Shown here piece after piece: positions 23,907 through 35,708 of a stretch of DNA of 64,000 nt. Each line of letters opens with the position of its first letter. The first letter of the stretch is position 1. The notes beneath the pieces were generated by a model. That model saw only the letters and a program-made list of their open reading frames with translations. It searched no databases and had not been told where the DNA came from. Origin of the DNA: Anthostomella pinea (lineage: Eukaryota; Ascomycota; Sordariomycetes; Xylariales; Xylariaceae); NCBI GenBank assembly GCA_963556695.1, contig CAUWAG010000004.1, positions 2,728,001 through 2,792,000 of the forward strand. The letters are read 5' to 3'. The position numbers were made by a program, and so were the translations under genes.

Positions 23907-25125
23907 GCTAGGATTGGAGTAAACACTTCGTGTGGAAGTGGGTTACATTATGCCCGCAGACGGGCTGTAACGGGCTGTACTGTGTATGCGTAGTAGCCCA
24001 AAGCCAAGTAGATATGGATTCCAGATACTATCGGTCTCCTGGCCGAAGTGCACTATTAAGAGACATCTGTGCAATCTCGCAACATGCATGTAGTGGTTTC
24101 GGTCGCTGCCCTGTCGAGTCTGTTCGGTCCCGAACTCCAATACCCACATGTTATATCCAAAGATCTACGCGGCACAGGCGGGATCCTCACGGGAATAATG
24201 GCCAACCTTGGTCCAATCTATTTCTGCTGATATTTATACCTTATCTAATGCAACTGATAAGATACCTTGACTATATATCGTCCGATCTCCCCACGGGTGA
24301 GAATGTGGAACAGTACTCGAGTCGCGAGCATGGTAGCGCAAGTCGCAACCTGACTCAAGACCACATGGAGCTTCGTCGTTCAACTTGGTGGGTGCTTAAT
24401 AATGTTTACATGTTCTTGGAGCCCCTGACCTGACCCACCAAGCTGCCTTTCCCTTGCTGTACTGAGGTTTCGATAATTTAAATGGTCACTTGAAACACAC
24501 CAACTTACCGACACGCGGGACTCTCCGCTGCCCCGCCTCGTAGTGTGACGACGAAGAAGCAACCATGCAGGCAGGGCTGGCAGGGTCAGGGAAGAACCAA
24601 CCCCCCACCCCATATCCAGTGTCCACTAGCCACACCACCAATTGCCCACTTAATATCACGGTTAGACTTTACCACCTTTACTTTCCAACGCTTCATAATA
24701 TAACAGCAAGTTATGTGAATGATTTTCATATAGAACCATTGAGAAATGCTTGGTCTTTAAAGCACTGCTGTTCATGTCATAGGTAGAGTGGTACTTGTTC
24801 ATTGAGGATACTGGATGTGGGATAAGGTATTGGGGGTTTCTCCTGATCCTGCCGGCCATGGTATATCAGATGAAAGGGGGGCGCTTGCGCGAGTCCGCGT
24901 CTCACATGGTGGGGTCCTAGTAATCACGATCCCGGGTGTCTGGCGCCACTAGGGAAGTATCAACGTCCTGGGGCCGCGCTTGCTGCATGGCTGGCATGCA
25001 TAACCTTCCATCACAACTACAAAAATACATTTATAATATCCCTAGACCCATAGGCATGTCGCAACGCCCAATGGCAAGTTGCGGCTAGCCTAGGTCAACA
25101 AGCCAATGGCCATGGCGACTCAAAA

Positions 25126-25134
25126 GATATAAAG
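25126..25134 (+). promoter_or_regulatory. TATA-like box of the GH71 gene
   Basis: GATATAAAG lies 214 bases upstream of the GH71 start codon, followed by a CT-rich tract near 25180 as in strongly expressed fungal promoters. Assigned by position and sequence only. Confidence 0.35.
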
Positions 25135-25347
25135 AGTCGAGAACCTGACTCCTATGAGGATGATGTTTGGACACACACTCTCTCTCTCTTGAGTTATAGT
25201 CGTTCTTTGTCTTTTCGTTCCTTACCACGTCGTTCTTTACACCGCTTTGGCGTGTAACAGTGTTACAGGTCTCATTACATTCATTTCAACCGTCACTCTT
25301 TCAGCCCCATCGCCGTCTTTGCCCTGCGGGTATTCTAAGCTTTCGAG

Positions 25348-26733
25348 ATGCTTTCCCAGAAGCTGCTTTCTGCCCTCGCGGCTCTGACCCCTTTGGCGTC
25401 TGCCTATGATGTCTTTGCTCATTACATGGTAAGCCGTCACGCAAAGCCGAACACCATGTCACAACAAGCTAACATGTCTTCGTAGGTCCAAGGTCTTGAC
25501 GGTACCACCGACCACGCCTCGAAAGACATTACTGCAGCTCAAGATATGGGCATCGCGGCCTTTGCTCTCAACGTCGGGAACCCCACTGCAGACTGGGCCA
25601 CCGATGCCATCCAGCAACTGTTCGATGCTGCCGCCGACACGAAGGTCAAGCTCTTCTTCTCCCTGGACACGTGCCAGGAGGCCGATGTGTATGCCTACAC
25701 GAGCCTGATCCAGAAGTACTACGACCATTCCGCCTACTACCATGCGGGTGACAACAGCAACCCCTTCCTCAGCACCTTCCAGTCGGCCGCGCAAGGCCCC
25801 GATTACTGGTCCAGCTTCCTGGGGCAGCTCGGCAAGACCATGTACTTCGTGCCCATGTTCGACGACACCGAGGGCTACTACACGGACATTGCTAGCTGGA
25901 TGTCGTCGTGGGGCAGTGTTGTCGATGGTCTCTTCAGCTGGGAGCAAGCTTGGCCCGGCCAGAGCAACTCGCCAGCCAACGTCAGCAGCAAGTTGGACGA
26001 GTACGTGATGGACGGCGCCACCGACAAGGCCTACATGATGGGCCTGTCGAGTCTGCAGTACAAGCACTGGGAGAGCAACCTCTACTACAGAAGCGGCGAG
26101 GTCAACATGCCGCAGCGCATGACCGAGATCCTCTCGCTCGAGTCACGCCCCGAATTCGTCGAGATTATCACTTGGAACGATGCGGGAGAGAGCCACTACA
26201 TCGGCAGCTTATGGTCGGAGGGTCTTGACGACCAGATCCTGGCCTACGCCAACGAGGACGACTGGTCGCACGTCGGCTGGCAGCCGCTGATCACCTCGTT
26301 CATCAATGCGTTCACGAACGGCACCGACGCCGCGGGCATGCGGCCGCCTCAGGGCTCCGATGTCATTGGCTCCATGTGGTACCGCGCCCTCACGGTCGAC
26401 GCCGACTGCACCGCCGATACATCGGGCAAGCCACCCGGCGCCGGCGCGGCGCAGGACGCCGTGAACTGGGCTGTCGTCGTTGGCGAGGGCGTCACCGGGT
26501 ACAAGGTCCAGGTGTGGAGCGACAGCGTGATGATCAGGAGCACCGACTTGGACGTCGGTCTCAACTACTTCTCTGCCCCCGACATGCGCACTGGGTGCCA
26601 GTACGTCGAGGTCGTTGATGCTGACAACAACATCATCATCTCGGCGACCGGAGCCAAGGACGTTGTGTCCACGGCCGTGGACGGGATCTGCAACTACAAC
26701 TTCCAGGTCGCCGAGCTGAAGCGAAGCGCATGA
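25348..26733 (+). CDS. secreted alpha-1,3-glucanase (mutanase), GH71
   Basis: Two exons, 25348..25428 and 25486..26733, 442 aa. Exon 1 encodes a signal peptide (MLSQKLLSALAALTPLASA) and the family start YDVFAHYM. Exon 2 gives the GH71 pattern: ..DMGIAAFALNVG, VKLFFSLD, FLSTFQ, MYFVPMFDD, DGLFSWEQAWP, and EIITWNDAGESHYIG near residue 254. GH71 enzymes cleave alpha-1,3-glucan, a wall polymer of fungi, and act in wall remodelling, fission or mycoparasitism. The last 140 residues form a C-terminal beta-rich region typical of this family. Start chosen at the first ATG preceding the signal. A TATA-like site lies about 214 bases upstream. The gene is intact and GC-rich although it sits beside a transposon-filled stretch. 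Confidence 0.9.
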
Positions 26734-27057
26734 GGTCGCCCTATGTAGGCTTCCCTCTGACGGGGTGAGTCTGACGGAGTTGTGAGGTAGCCGACACGAG
26801 CTACTATTCTGGATGTCCGAAACCACGTGGGCCAGAAGTCCCGAGGTGAGGCAGTATATTATATTCATGGAAACATACCTGTACATACTTTTATCAATCA
26901 AGGACGCTGTCGCCAACCAGTCGATAAATGTGTTCAGTTATATATGGCTGCGCCACTGGTGACAGCCCTTTTATCCAACAGCACGTCGCGGATTCCATGC
27001 TGTCGCTCTTCTAAAACATGATCAGGTGCAATGCGGATACTGACCTGAGTCTTGCTG

Positions 27058-27694
27058 TTAGCAGGATGGCGAATCATACGAGAAGTGGCAGCCTTATGGC
27101 CAGTCCAAGACTGCCAATTGCCTCATGGCAGTGTCCTTAGCCGAGAAGCTGGCCAAGCGCCACCTCCGAGCATACAGTCTACACCCTGGGGTGATCCATT
27201 CCAACCTTGGTACTCCCCTTGACTGGACTGTCGAGATGGGAGCCCTCAGTGAGTATCTCGTCCCCATTTATTTTATTGGCGTAGAATCCCAAAGTCGATG
27301 AGCTTACCGGTCGAAACCGTCTCATAGATGCCGCGGATATGATATTTGGGAATCCCCACGTCTGGTGGGCTTTCTCGGACTTCATGTTCCTCACACACGA
27401 CGGGGACGCGGCCACCTGTGTATATGCGGCTTTTGACCCAGAACTCGATGGTATGTTCATGTATTCTCCCACACGATAACCCTCTAAGACCAAGCCCTTC
27501 TTATTGCGTGCTTGGGTGCTGACTAGCTACGAAATTTGGTATTATAGCTTCTAGCGGTGCATGGGTATCTTGTCGACTGCCGCATTGCGGATCCAGCCAA
27601 GGACACTGTCAATCCTTGGGCTTTCAGCATAGTGGATGCTGAACTGCTGTGGAAGTTGAGTGAGAAGCTTGTCGACCAGAAGCTCTGCTATTGA
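27058..27694 (+). pseudogene. 3' remnant of a retinol-dehydrogenase-like SDR gene
   Basis: Only the C-terminal third survives. An open stretch reads YEKWQPYGQSKTANCLMAVS, carrying the SDR Tyr and Lys (YGQSK), then LRAYSLHPGVIHSNLG. A probable intron starts near 27249 and a second exon (27330-27451, ..PHVWWAFSDFMFLTHDGDAATCVYAAFDPEL) follows. The last exon ends YLVDCRIADP.. to a TGA at 27692-27694, but a one-base shift after its SGA residues breaks the frame. No nucleotide-binding half can be found upstream, so the gene is 5'-truncated. Exon limits are approximate. Confidence 0.6.
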
Positions 27695-28862
27695 ATACGC
27701 ACATGGTATTCATGAGACGAGGACTGGCGGTCTACTCTCGTGGCCAAGCAGTTCAGGCAAGAGAAGGGTCCTTGGTCTTTCCTTTCATGTAGTAGTATAA
27801 GCTGGTACATGCAGTTCAATCTCACAAAGCCAGCCCTGCTGTGACGCTGTTGGGATGGTATGTTTAAAGTGTCTACGACTGTCAACGTCACGGCGGACGC
27901 TCAGTACCCGTCCACTGAGCTACCGTGCCGACTAGGGTCGGCTCCCGTCAGGTGCTCGGCAAAAGGGTCAGAATATAAATGGTGGCAGTCATCTAGATAC
28001 TAGTGTTCATCTATATTTCGACGTGTTTCTCCTGAGAAAGATCCAGAACCATAGCGCCCTAGCGTATAAAGTACGCTAATCTTTGCCATCCTCGACATTT
28101 ACAGGCGCGGAGATCACGTCGAGGTAAGCTTGTCAAGAAGAGTGACAGTTATTGTTGACGTCTAGATGTCTACGGGGCTGCTAGGGCAAATTCTGTACCT
28201 GGTGACCTTGAGGGGTGTCCAACTCCATATTCCAGCACTTCCACCCCCTTCCCCCCCCCTTCCCTCTGGCCCAGGCCTTGGCTGGCGGCTCCAGCTTACG
28301 GCCCCTCTTGTATCTTTTCAATCGTCTTCTTCTGCGGGGAGTTGTCGATTAATTCCGCCGTTTCTTTCCATGGATCCATGGTATCCCACTTCCATCTTGG
28401 ATAAAAGGGGGTAAGGCGAGGATATCTACCCTCTGTGATTAAATCTATCAGTAGTTCGTTATCATCCATCTCAACGAACTTGTAAGTCAATCCACCATCT
28501 GGGATGTTGCCGGTTTCAAGTTGGTGTTTAGAAACAAGGTTAATAAATTCATATTTATCTGTGACAGAGCTTTGCATTGCATCCAGGATTTTCGTAAAGC
28601 CTTGAATAGTTTGTCCTGTGCTCGAATGGCCGACTGTAAAAATTCGATTGAAGTGGCCAGAGTGTAGTTTGACTTTGGGCTCAAGTATGACAGATAAGTA
28701 GGCTTCGAGTTGTTTGCGGGTAGGTATAGTTTGAGGGTCACTGTAGTATACCCCGCTGATAGGGAGTAACTCTACACGGCGGTCGTCTTTATCAGAAAAC
28801 GCGTAATAGAAATAACTAAAAGATAGTTAATAATTGTACTTGTTTTTTAAGAGGCGGACATG

Positions 28863-29041
28863 TGTCAAACAGTGCGTGCGGGCTTTCAGATGGGTGAAAA
28901 CGTATATTCTGGTGTGTTCCGTAATGTTGTTGTCTGTGTGAAAATCCTGCTGTGGGCTAAGTGGCCTAAAAATGCCCTATTGGCCTTATTGGTGCACTGC
29001 CACCTCCCTGAACGCCACGGTGGCTTGCGCGCCATTCAACA
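28863..29041 (-). repeat. 3' LTR of the copia element
   Basis: 179-bp direct repeat of 34495-34673 with TG..CA ends. About six substitutions separate the two copies. Confidence 0.93.
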
Positions 29042-29050
29042 CACCCCTTT
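29042..29050 (-). other. polypurine tract of the copia element
   Basis: Read on the minus strand this is AAAGGGGTG, immediately before the 3' LTR, where the plus-strand primer of LTR elements lies. Confidence 0.6.
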
Positions 29051-29403
29051 AGATGGCCTCGTCATCTAATCCATATAACAAGGTCAAATCAGGGCCGAAT
29101 TCAAGGTCTCTGTGACTCCCAAAACACTCTGACTGCGTGACCCCATGTTGACCTTCAGGTCACTGATCTTCTCCTGAATCCGCTCATTGAGCTTCATACG
29201 GTCCAATTTGGCTGTGATATCCTCCAGTCGAAGGTGATCCATGAAGTTTTGGACTTCCCTTTTGGCAGTACCTTGGTCAGACCGTCAGTAGCCATTTTGC
29301 TCGTTTCGATCCACGTAACGGTGATGGTTCCTCTCTAAACCTCCTGTCGAAGCCAGTGAGCGTGAATATCGACGTGACGGAGCTTTGTTTGGAGCCTTGC
29401 TGC

Positions 29404-32400
29404 CTATTGAACCAACAAACGGATTGTCTGCTTATCACACTCAAGATTCAGGGGCTCTGTCAGCTCAAGAGAGAGTGCCCTGAATAGCCTGCTCAGGTAG
29501 ATGGCCTCTTTTGCCAACTGAGTGATTGCTAACAGCTCAGATTCAGTGCTCGAAGTGGTAACAGTATCCTGTTTGTTGGCTCTCCAAGCGATTGGTCCTC
29601 TAAAAAGGCTGATAACGTAGCCATGAGAGCTCTTTTGATCTTCTATGTTATCTCCAAAGGAGGCATCACTCGCACACAGCAGCTGTTTGAAGCCATCACC
29701 CTTCCTATATCGAATTGTAAGACCTCGAGTACCATACAGGTAGTGTAACACGTGGTCTGCAGCGCGGATGTGCTCGATCGATGGATTTTGATTGAATCGG
29801 GCAAGCCTTGAGGCGGCAAAAGCGATGTCTGGTCAGGTAGAGATTGCAGCAAAAAGAATCGATCCAATCTTCTTTTGGTACTCTTCTAGGTCTCGTTTCA
29901 TTGCCTGCCGATCGTTTGGTAGCAATTCCTTCAGAATCATCAGGGTATCTGGAGCCCTGCCCTGTGTTGGTACTCCAAAATTGTTAGCCAGTTTCTCAAT
30001 ATATGCTTCCTAGGACAGCCATATGGCTCGTTCACCCCTATCCCTGATAATGTGCATCCCAAGGAACCATTTGAGGTCTCCGATCAGCTTGATTCTAAAG
30101 CTCTTCTCAAGTGCTGTGGTGGTAAGATCGACGTCGGGTTCATCCTTCTTTCGATACACGAATACAATATCATCAACATAAAAGAAGACCATAATGCTGC
30201 CCTTGACCATCACACACGCTTCCTGGGGGACCTCTTTTAAGCCCAAATTATTGAAGGCATTGATTAGTTTGGTCTGCAAGAGAAGTGGTGACCTCCTGAG
30301 ACCATACAAAGCCTTGTTGAGGCGCAAAATACACTGCTTGTTGCCGGTTCCGGGGGGCATTCGCATGTACACCCGCTCGTCAAGGTCGCAGTGCATAAAA
30401 GCGTTGATGGCATCCATTTGTCGAGTTTCCAGGTCGAATCTTGCCGTGATTGTAAGCAGTGTGCGTAGTGAGGTGCCTGCTAGGGTCGTAGCCCTTGTGT
30501 GAAGATCTCCAGGTGCTTGTTGGTTGCCACACACGACGAGACGTGCTTTACACTTCTCAAGGAAGCCGTGTTTATTCGTTTTGTATACGAAAACCCACAT
30601 ACAACCCAAGATCTGCTGTCCTTTGGCTTCCGATTTTGCCACTTCGGTCCATGAATTCATCTTGTGCTTTTCAAGATGCTCAGCTTGCGCTCCGGTGAAG
30701 TACTCCTTCATGGGATGTCCCTCTAGTTCTCGGTGGTTCCTAGGCTCCGGAACAAGGTCCCTGCGATGTATCTTGAACTTGCGACCTGCTGCAAATAAAG
30801 CAGCAAATCGAGTTACAGGTTTAAAGTCTCGGAACTCGTGAAATCGTGACTGTTGAGGTGTCTAAGGAGGTGATTGAGGTCTGAAATCCTCCTTTCTCAC
30901 CCTTTCAGAGTGAAAAACACCTCTCACCCCTTCAGAAAGATCATCTTGCCCTTCTAAGGGGTCTTCTCCGCCTCTGATGATTCGTGCTGCTGCTGTAAGG
31001 TGTACATATGCTGCAGATGGATCTCTTTTGTGTTCTGAAGCCTCTGGAGTAGGCAGACCACCTTCTACAGCTGCAACTAGTGTCACGGCGAGCATACTGG
31101 GGAGCTCGGACATGGCCTGCAGCAAGCAGTTATTACTCTATTGACGAGAATATCAAGACTGGAGAGGAAAGGAAGAGAGAGAGAGATAGGTACAGCGGGA
31201 GGTTGCCCCTTTAAGGGGATCCTCTGGTTATATCCTTCCCTTATTGGGAAGTATCGGCTTGTCATGTGGGAAGGTCTGTGCAGGCCGTCACAACTGGAGA
31301 CGGCGTGCGATTGCCAGCTACATAGATAGTGCTGCGAGCCTCGTCATCTTCATATTCGCTCTGTATCTCGTCTGGTTGATAGATCTCATCATCTGACTCT
31401 AGGGCTCGCTCGTTCTCAACTTCAGCGTCAGACAGTCGAATCTCTTGTATTAAATCTTCTAAATTAGCAATCATCTCAGCGTCTGCTGCTTCCTTTTTGC
31501 CATCAAAGAACGTGCTTTCGTCAAAGGTCACGTCTCTGGTTCGAATAACCTCTCCAAGTTGTGGTACCCAGATACGGTAGATGTTTGTAGAATCGTATCT
31601 CACAAGGTAGCCAACATACGCTCGAGGATCCAACTTCCATAATTTGCTAGGTTTTCCTCGTTTTTCAACTCTCCTGCCCTTCTTCAAAGCGTACGCCTTG
31701 CAGCCAAACGCTCGCAAATGGGCTAGTTGTGGTGATCGTGGTCCTCTTAGGCCATCCTTTTCTGCCAGCTGGTTGTAGAAACACTCGTATGATGACTTCC
31801 ACTTTGAAATGGCGCGAGGAGTGCGATTATACAGATAAAAGGCAGCATCCACAATATTAGGCCACAAGTTATGTGGTAACTTGCCTCTCATAGTCCTGGC
31901 CTTTTGTACACCAATGTGACCTTGCTTCTCAGCGCGCCCGTTCTATGCTTGTGTGTGAGGAGCAGAGGGCTCTGGGATGATCCCTTCTTCATACAGTAAA
32001 TCCTCCATCATCGAAGTGAAGAACTCGTTGTCTGCTCTGATGATCCGGATCTTGAACCGATGCCGCTTCGCGAAGTTGATTAGATCTTGAATATTGGCAA
32101 CATTCTCTCCTGCTGTTTTTCCGTAACAAAAGTAGGGGATTACAAGACCTGTTGCTTCACAAACAGCAGTCATTATCCTTGTCACGCCGTTATAACCTTC
32201 TTTAATCTCTTTCCAGTCAATGTGCATGCGGTAGAAGGCTTTTGTAGCCTTGAGATCTGGATCTCTACGTGAAGGCAGCTTATGTGCTTTGGCGCGAGCA
32301 CACTCTTCGCACTCGTGCGTTTGAGGGCCTCTCAAGGAAGTGCCTCAGCACTGTAATCCAAGCTGCTTCAAAGGCTCAGGGCCAATATGCCCCATTCGAA

Positions 32401-34354
32401 TGTGCCATTGGAGTGCTGTACCCTCAAAACTTGGTCTTGTAACAGTTGTTTGTCTTTGGGGGCGTCTTGCAGCAGCAGGAAATGCTGCTTCGTATGTGAG
32501 AGAAGGGTTGTATTCGACTACTCTCTGTCCATGGATTTTGGAAAGTTCTCCCAAGATGGAGCCGTCTTTGCGGTTGATGGTGTTCTTCCTGGTATCCCAG
32601 TAGTACCCTCATTTCTCTAAAAGGTTGTAAGAGATGATATTACAGGCAAAATCTACACAGTAAGCCACTTTGGAGAGAATAAGGTTGCCTGTGCTACTAC
32701 CTCGAGTAACTCTGACGCTTACTTCACCGTATCCCAGAATGGGGATCTCACTATTGCCAGCTACAACAAAGTGGCCTCGCGGAGCCTTCCTGAAGCTCCT
32801 GAATCGGCTGAGATCATTAAACACGTGGAGAGTAGACCCCGAGTCAAGGATGGACGAATAACTGATTGGATAGTCGTATGACGAGTGGAAAATATGCGTT
32901 TAGACCTCGTTGACTTCTCCTTTCTTTGTCCTTGAAATACAGGATTTCCTCTCCGCGCAACCTCACGCTCGATTTTCATGCTTTGGGTGTTGGCCTCCTG
33001 CCTGCTGCTCATTTCTATCTTTGTGAAATTGTGATGGATCTGACATCCATCCATCCATTCACGGTGGTACGTGCGCTCATCAGGTGATCTGGTGGGGTGG
33101 ACGCGTTGCCCCGCTGCACTCACTATAGATAATTGTGGAGCGGGATTGAAGATCTAATCTCCCACCAGAATTGGCTGGTGGTTCTGATCCTTCTTCCCTC
33201 CTCACCAGTAGATTCTTATTCATCTGGAGTAATAGATGGGCATCTTCGTCCTAAGCTGCCAGCTGTTCCGTGACAGAAATGCTCGTCTCTGAGCTTTATC
33301 ACCTCTTTTGCGAGGTCTGAATCCTCCTTTATCTTCTTGCCAAACACTTGGATGGCCTTCCTCGTGGGGGGTCTGTCACCTGGTATCACACATCTACAAT
33401 CGGCAAGGTAATGACCAAAACCTTCGTAACCATGGCACCTAGGCTTCTGATTCGGATGACCTCCAGAATCAGTATCAGCCCGTCCCCGTTTTCTGGATTG
33501 CTGCCTCTTATTGGATGCTGGATCAGCTGGAAAATCCTCTGCAGAAGGATTCCGGTCTCCCGCGAATCGAGGCTGATCGGCTTGCAAGGCAGTTCCTCTC
33601 TAGACTCTTCTTGCGCCTGCTTGGCTGCCAGCTGCTTGGAGCGCAATCCAGGCCTGGAAACGTCGGCTGATTTCAAGATAATTAGGTACTCCTACAGGGT
33701 TATAGACATGGTCTAAATAGAGCTTGTCTGCAAAGGTTGGTGCATAACCCTGGATTGCAATAGCAAAATCTTTGATCCAGAACATAGGTTCAATCACATG
33801 TGGGATGTTGTGATAGGTGGCATCTGCCATCACCTTCTCCCAGTTGTTTAGGAAGGTCAGGACTTGTTTTTCAGACTTGAGTGCCGATCTCGGGTGAACG
33901 ACTTGTTCGTATGCCTCTGTGACCATTCGGGTTGTATCTGCTGCAGAGGGCTTCGTGGTTTGAATGAGGGTGACTAGCCAGTCTCGAATAGATTCGTTCG
34001 CTCAAAGGGGGATTCTTTTGGTAGCTGAAATAGAGCTCCTGATGCGTTCTCTCAGATCTAGGATCTTGGTCTCTTACTCCTTGTATTCCTTCTTTTCTCT
34101 CTCATAGATACGAGAGGCTTCCAGATACAGCTGCTTCTTGCCAGCATTCAGGGCCGCGTATGATAGAGCGCCAGCCCTGAAATCATCGAAGGTCGGTGCC
34201 CTTGGAGGCAGCAGCAGCGGGTCGGGATTCTGGGTTTCGGGATCGATCGCCAGCCAGATTGAAGGTGGCACGATGCTAACAAAGTCTTCGTACAGAGATC
34301 CCAATCCTTTTGATCGTTCAGGATGGTTCTCTTCTGCTTTGTATCGGTAGACAT
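29404..34354 (-). pseudogene. copia gag-pol, inactivated
   Basis: Remnants in order along the minus strand. A gag start at 34354 is soon shifted. Gag segments at 34304-33600 follow, then a zinc-knuckle-like CHGYEGFGHYLADC near 33440 (first Cys pair degenerate). An Asp-Ser-Gly-Ala protease-like site lies near 32800. Integrase at 32335-31943 has CEECARAK and DWKEI. A further integrase tail reads to about 31262. Reverse transcriptase at 30711-30010 has KARLVVCGNQQ, DAINAFMHCDLDERVYM and FFYVDDIV. RNase H at 29751-29404 has CASDASFGD and TSSTESELLA. Stops and frameshifts separate most of these, so no full polyprotein can be produced. Confidence 0.85.
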
Positions 34355-34483
34355 CTTATTGTTGAGTACGCGCTGTTTTCGTGTATCTTTTGCGCAGGTG
34401 TGGGTCTAATCTGACGAGCAATCGGTCGTTTTGAATGTATATAATCATAAAATAATCGTCAGTCAGATGCGCACCGCTAATCC

Positions 34484-34494
34484 GGGCTCATAAC
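34484..34494 (-). other. primer-binding site matching the middle of initiator tRNA-Met
   Basis: Adjacent to the inner edge of the 5' LTR, the plus strand reads GGGCTCATAAC, which is the anticodon stem-loop sequence of initiator tRNA-Met (CAT anticodon). The element strand is therefore complementary to an internal tRNA segment, as in Drosophila copia, which is primed by a half-tRNA. Confidence 0.65.
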
Positions 34495-34673
34495 TGTCAA
34501 ACAGTGCGTGCGGGCTTTCAGATAGGTGAAAACGTATATTCTGGTGTGTTCCGTAATGTTGTTGTCTGTGTGAAAATCCTATTGTGGGCTAAGTGGCCTA
34601 AAAATGCCCTATTCGCCTTGTAGGTGCACTGCCACCTCCCTGAACGCCACGGTGGCTTGCGCGCCATTCAACA
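34495..34673 (-). repeat. 5' LTR of the copia element
   Basis: 179-bp copy matching 28863-29041, followed by target duplication ACATG at 34674-34678. Confidence 0.93.
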
Positions 34674-34900
34674 ACATGCTAAGACGTACGATGCCGGATT
34701 ACCGAGGAACAAAAGCAGATCTGAAGGAGAAGTGGCGGAGATGATTTGTTCTTTGGCATCATAAATCGCCTTGATGTCATCATCTGAGAGCTCCTTGCCA
34801 TCCGCCTATCCTCTTGGTAAGCTGAAGGATATCGTCCAATATGGGCCTAACCTACTTGAACAACAAGAAGCAGGGCCAAAAACCCAATGACTAGCTTCAT

Positions 34901-35150
34901 GACGGACGACTGAGCAAGCGTTCTCATGTTTGCTGACGATGATGGCTAATCGATCTGTAAGACTCTGCTACGTGGGTAAGGTCTGGGTATAGATAGAGCT
35001 GTTCGGTCTCGGAGGTGCGAATGTGTCACAGTTCGACTGCTGGTGACTGCAGAATGACTTTCGTTGTTGTACGTAAAGAAAGAAAGGACTCAGGAAGAGG
35101 TAGCTAGAAGACATATAGATATATATAGGGGTCAGTCCCGCGGGGCTACC
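34901..35150. other. presumed promoter of the split secreted-protein gene
   Basis: Short interval between the start codon at 34900 and a solo LTR. It includes an A/T-rich stretch (ATATAGATATATATA near 35111). No gene. Confidence 0.4.
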
Positions 35151-35308
35151 TGTTACGGTATTACATAATACCTCCACATATTTATGTACATATATACCCC
35201 TAGCTTCCCCTTTCTTTCCGACATTGCCTCTTCTTCCCTAGATATCGTTGAATCTAGAATTTCAACCCATCAGCTCTGACCAGCGCAGCTGCAGGCCTGA
35301 TTGTCACA
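35151..35308. repeat. solo LTR, copy 1
   Basis: 158-bp unit with TGTTACGGTA at its start and GATTGTCACA at its end, bounded on both sides by CTACC (35146-35150 and 35309-35313). A second copy occurs at 42125-42284. Separate target duplications show each copy inserted independently, the internal region being lost by recombination between LTRs. Confidence 0.8.
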
Positions 35309-35708
35309 CTACCTAATGCCATAACAGAATGATCAAAGTGTCCTGTCAAATGGAAACCAGTCGACGTCACGGCTTTCTGAGAAACAAGAAGGCTGTGTAG
35401 CTAGCAATAGAATAGATTTACCGTGGCGTGTTAGATTCTGGGCGATGGGAGCTTTCTCGTGGAACTTTTCCATTAGAACGGGTACGTATAGCACGAGAAT
35501 TACAAGCATCATATTGGATTCAGACCCATACCCCAGAACCACTAATCATTACTATCCTTGCAAGATGCAACACAGCCTCACAAAAACAACTATTTTTCTT
35601 GGCGCCCCGCTGTTAGGGCGCAACCTTGATATTTGCACTAAAGCAGGCACTTCTCTCTGTAACTAACTATCTCTGCCAAGGCACAAGAGAATTTTTCTCA
35701 CAAGCCGG

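Larger units (their letters stand above)
22163..25347. other. gene desert with telomere-like tract
   Basis: About 3.2 kb without a supportable gene. Visible structure: a CAT/CAC-rich microsatellite at about 23650-23683, an interstitial telomere-like tract at 23739-23779, a perfect 14-bp palindrome at 23893-23906, and a TATA-like sequence near 25126 belonging to the GH71 promoter. Confidence 0.5.
28863..34673 (-). mobile_element. Ty1/copia-type LTR retrotransposon, degenerate
   Basis: 5811 bp, transcribed on the minus strand. Two 179-bp LTRs start TGTCAAACAG and end CATTCAACA. Host DNA on both sides shows the same 5 bases, ACATG (28858-28862 and 34674-34678), a perfect target duplication. Internal order on the minus strand is gag, protease-like, integrase, reverse transcriptase, RNase H, which defines copia. 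The LTRs differ at about 6 of 179 positions by eye, so the insertion is not recent. The coding frames contain many stops and shifts. Confidence 0.93.
28296..34900 (-). pseudogene. unrecognised secreted-protein gene split by a Ty1/copia insertion in its second intron
   Basis: Minus-strand exons 34900..34856, 34805..34690 and 28815..28296; 681 nt, 226 aa if spliced. Exon 1 is a signal peptide (MKLVIGFLALLLVVQ). Intron 1 is 50 nt (GTAGGT..ATAG). Exon 2 opens ADGKELSDDDIKAIYDAKEQ and ends at a canonical GTACGT donor. The matching acceptor (TTAAC branch-like, CTTTTAG) lies on the other side of the retrotransposon at 28816. Without the element and one ACATG copy, intron 2 would be 58 nt and the frame continues (phase 2) into exon 3. 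Exon 3 is an acidic, Tyr/Trp-containing domain (e.g. YFYYAFSDKDDRR, FYPRWKWDTMDPWKE) of about 173 codons without stops. No family recognised. The coding exons look undamaged, so loss of function would come only from the 5.8 kb insertion. Confidence 0.7.

Noticed and set aside
26209..26916. 235-codon minus-strand frame
   Set aside because: Antisense shadow of the GH71 3' exon.
28816..28839. A 24-nt GTACAA..TTTTAG intron to join the exon at 28815
   Set aside because: Too short for a fungal intron; the GTACGT donor beyond the retrotransposon gives a normal 58-nt intron and the correct phase.
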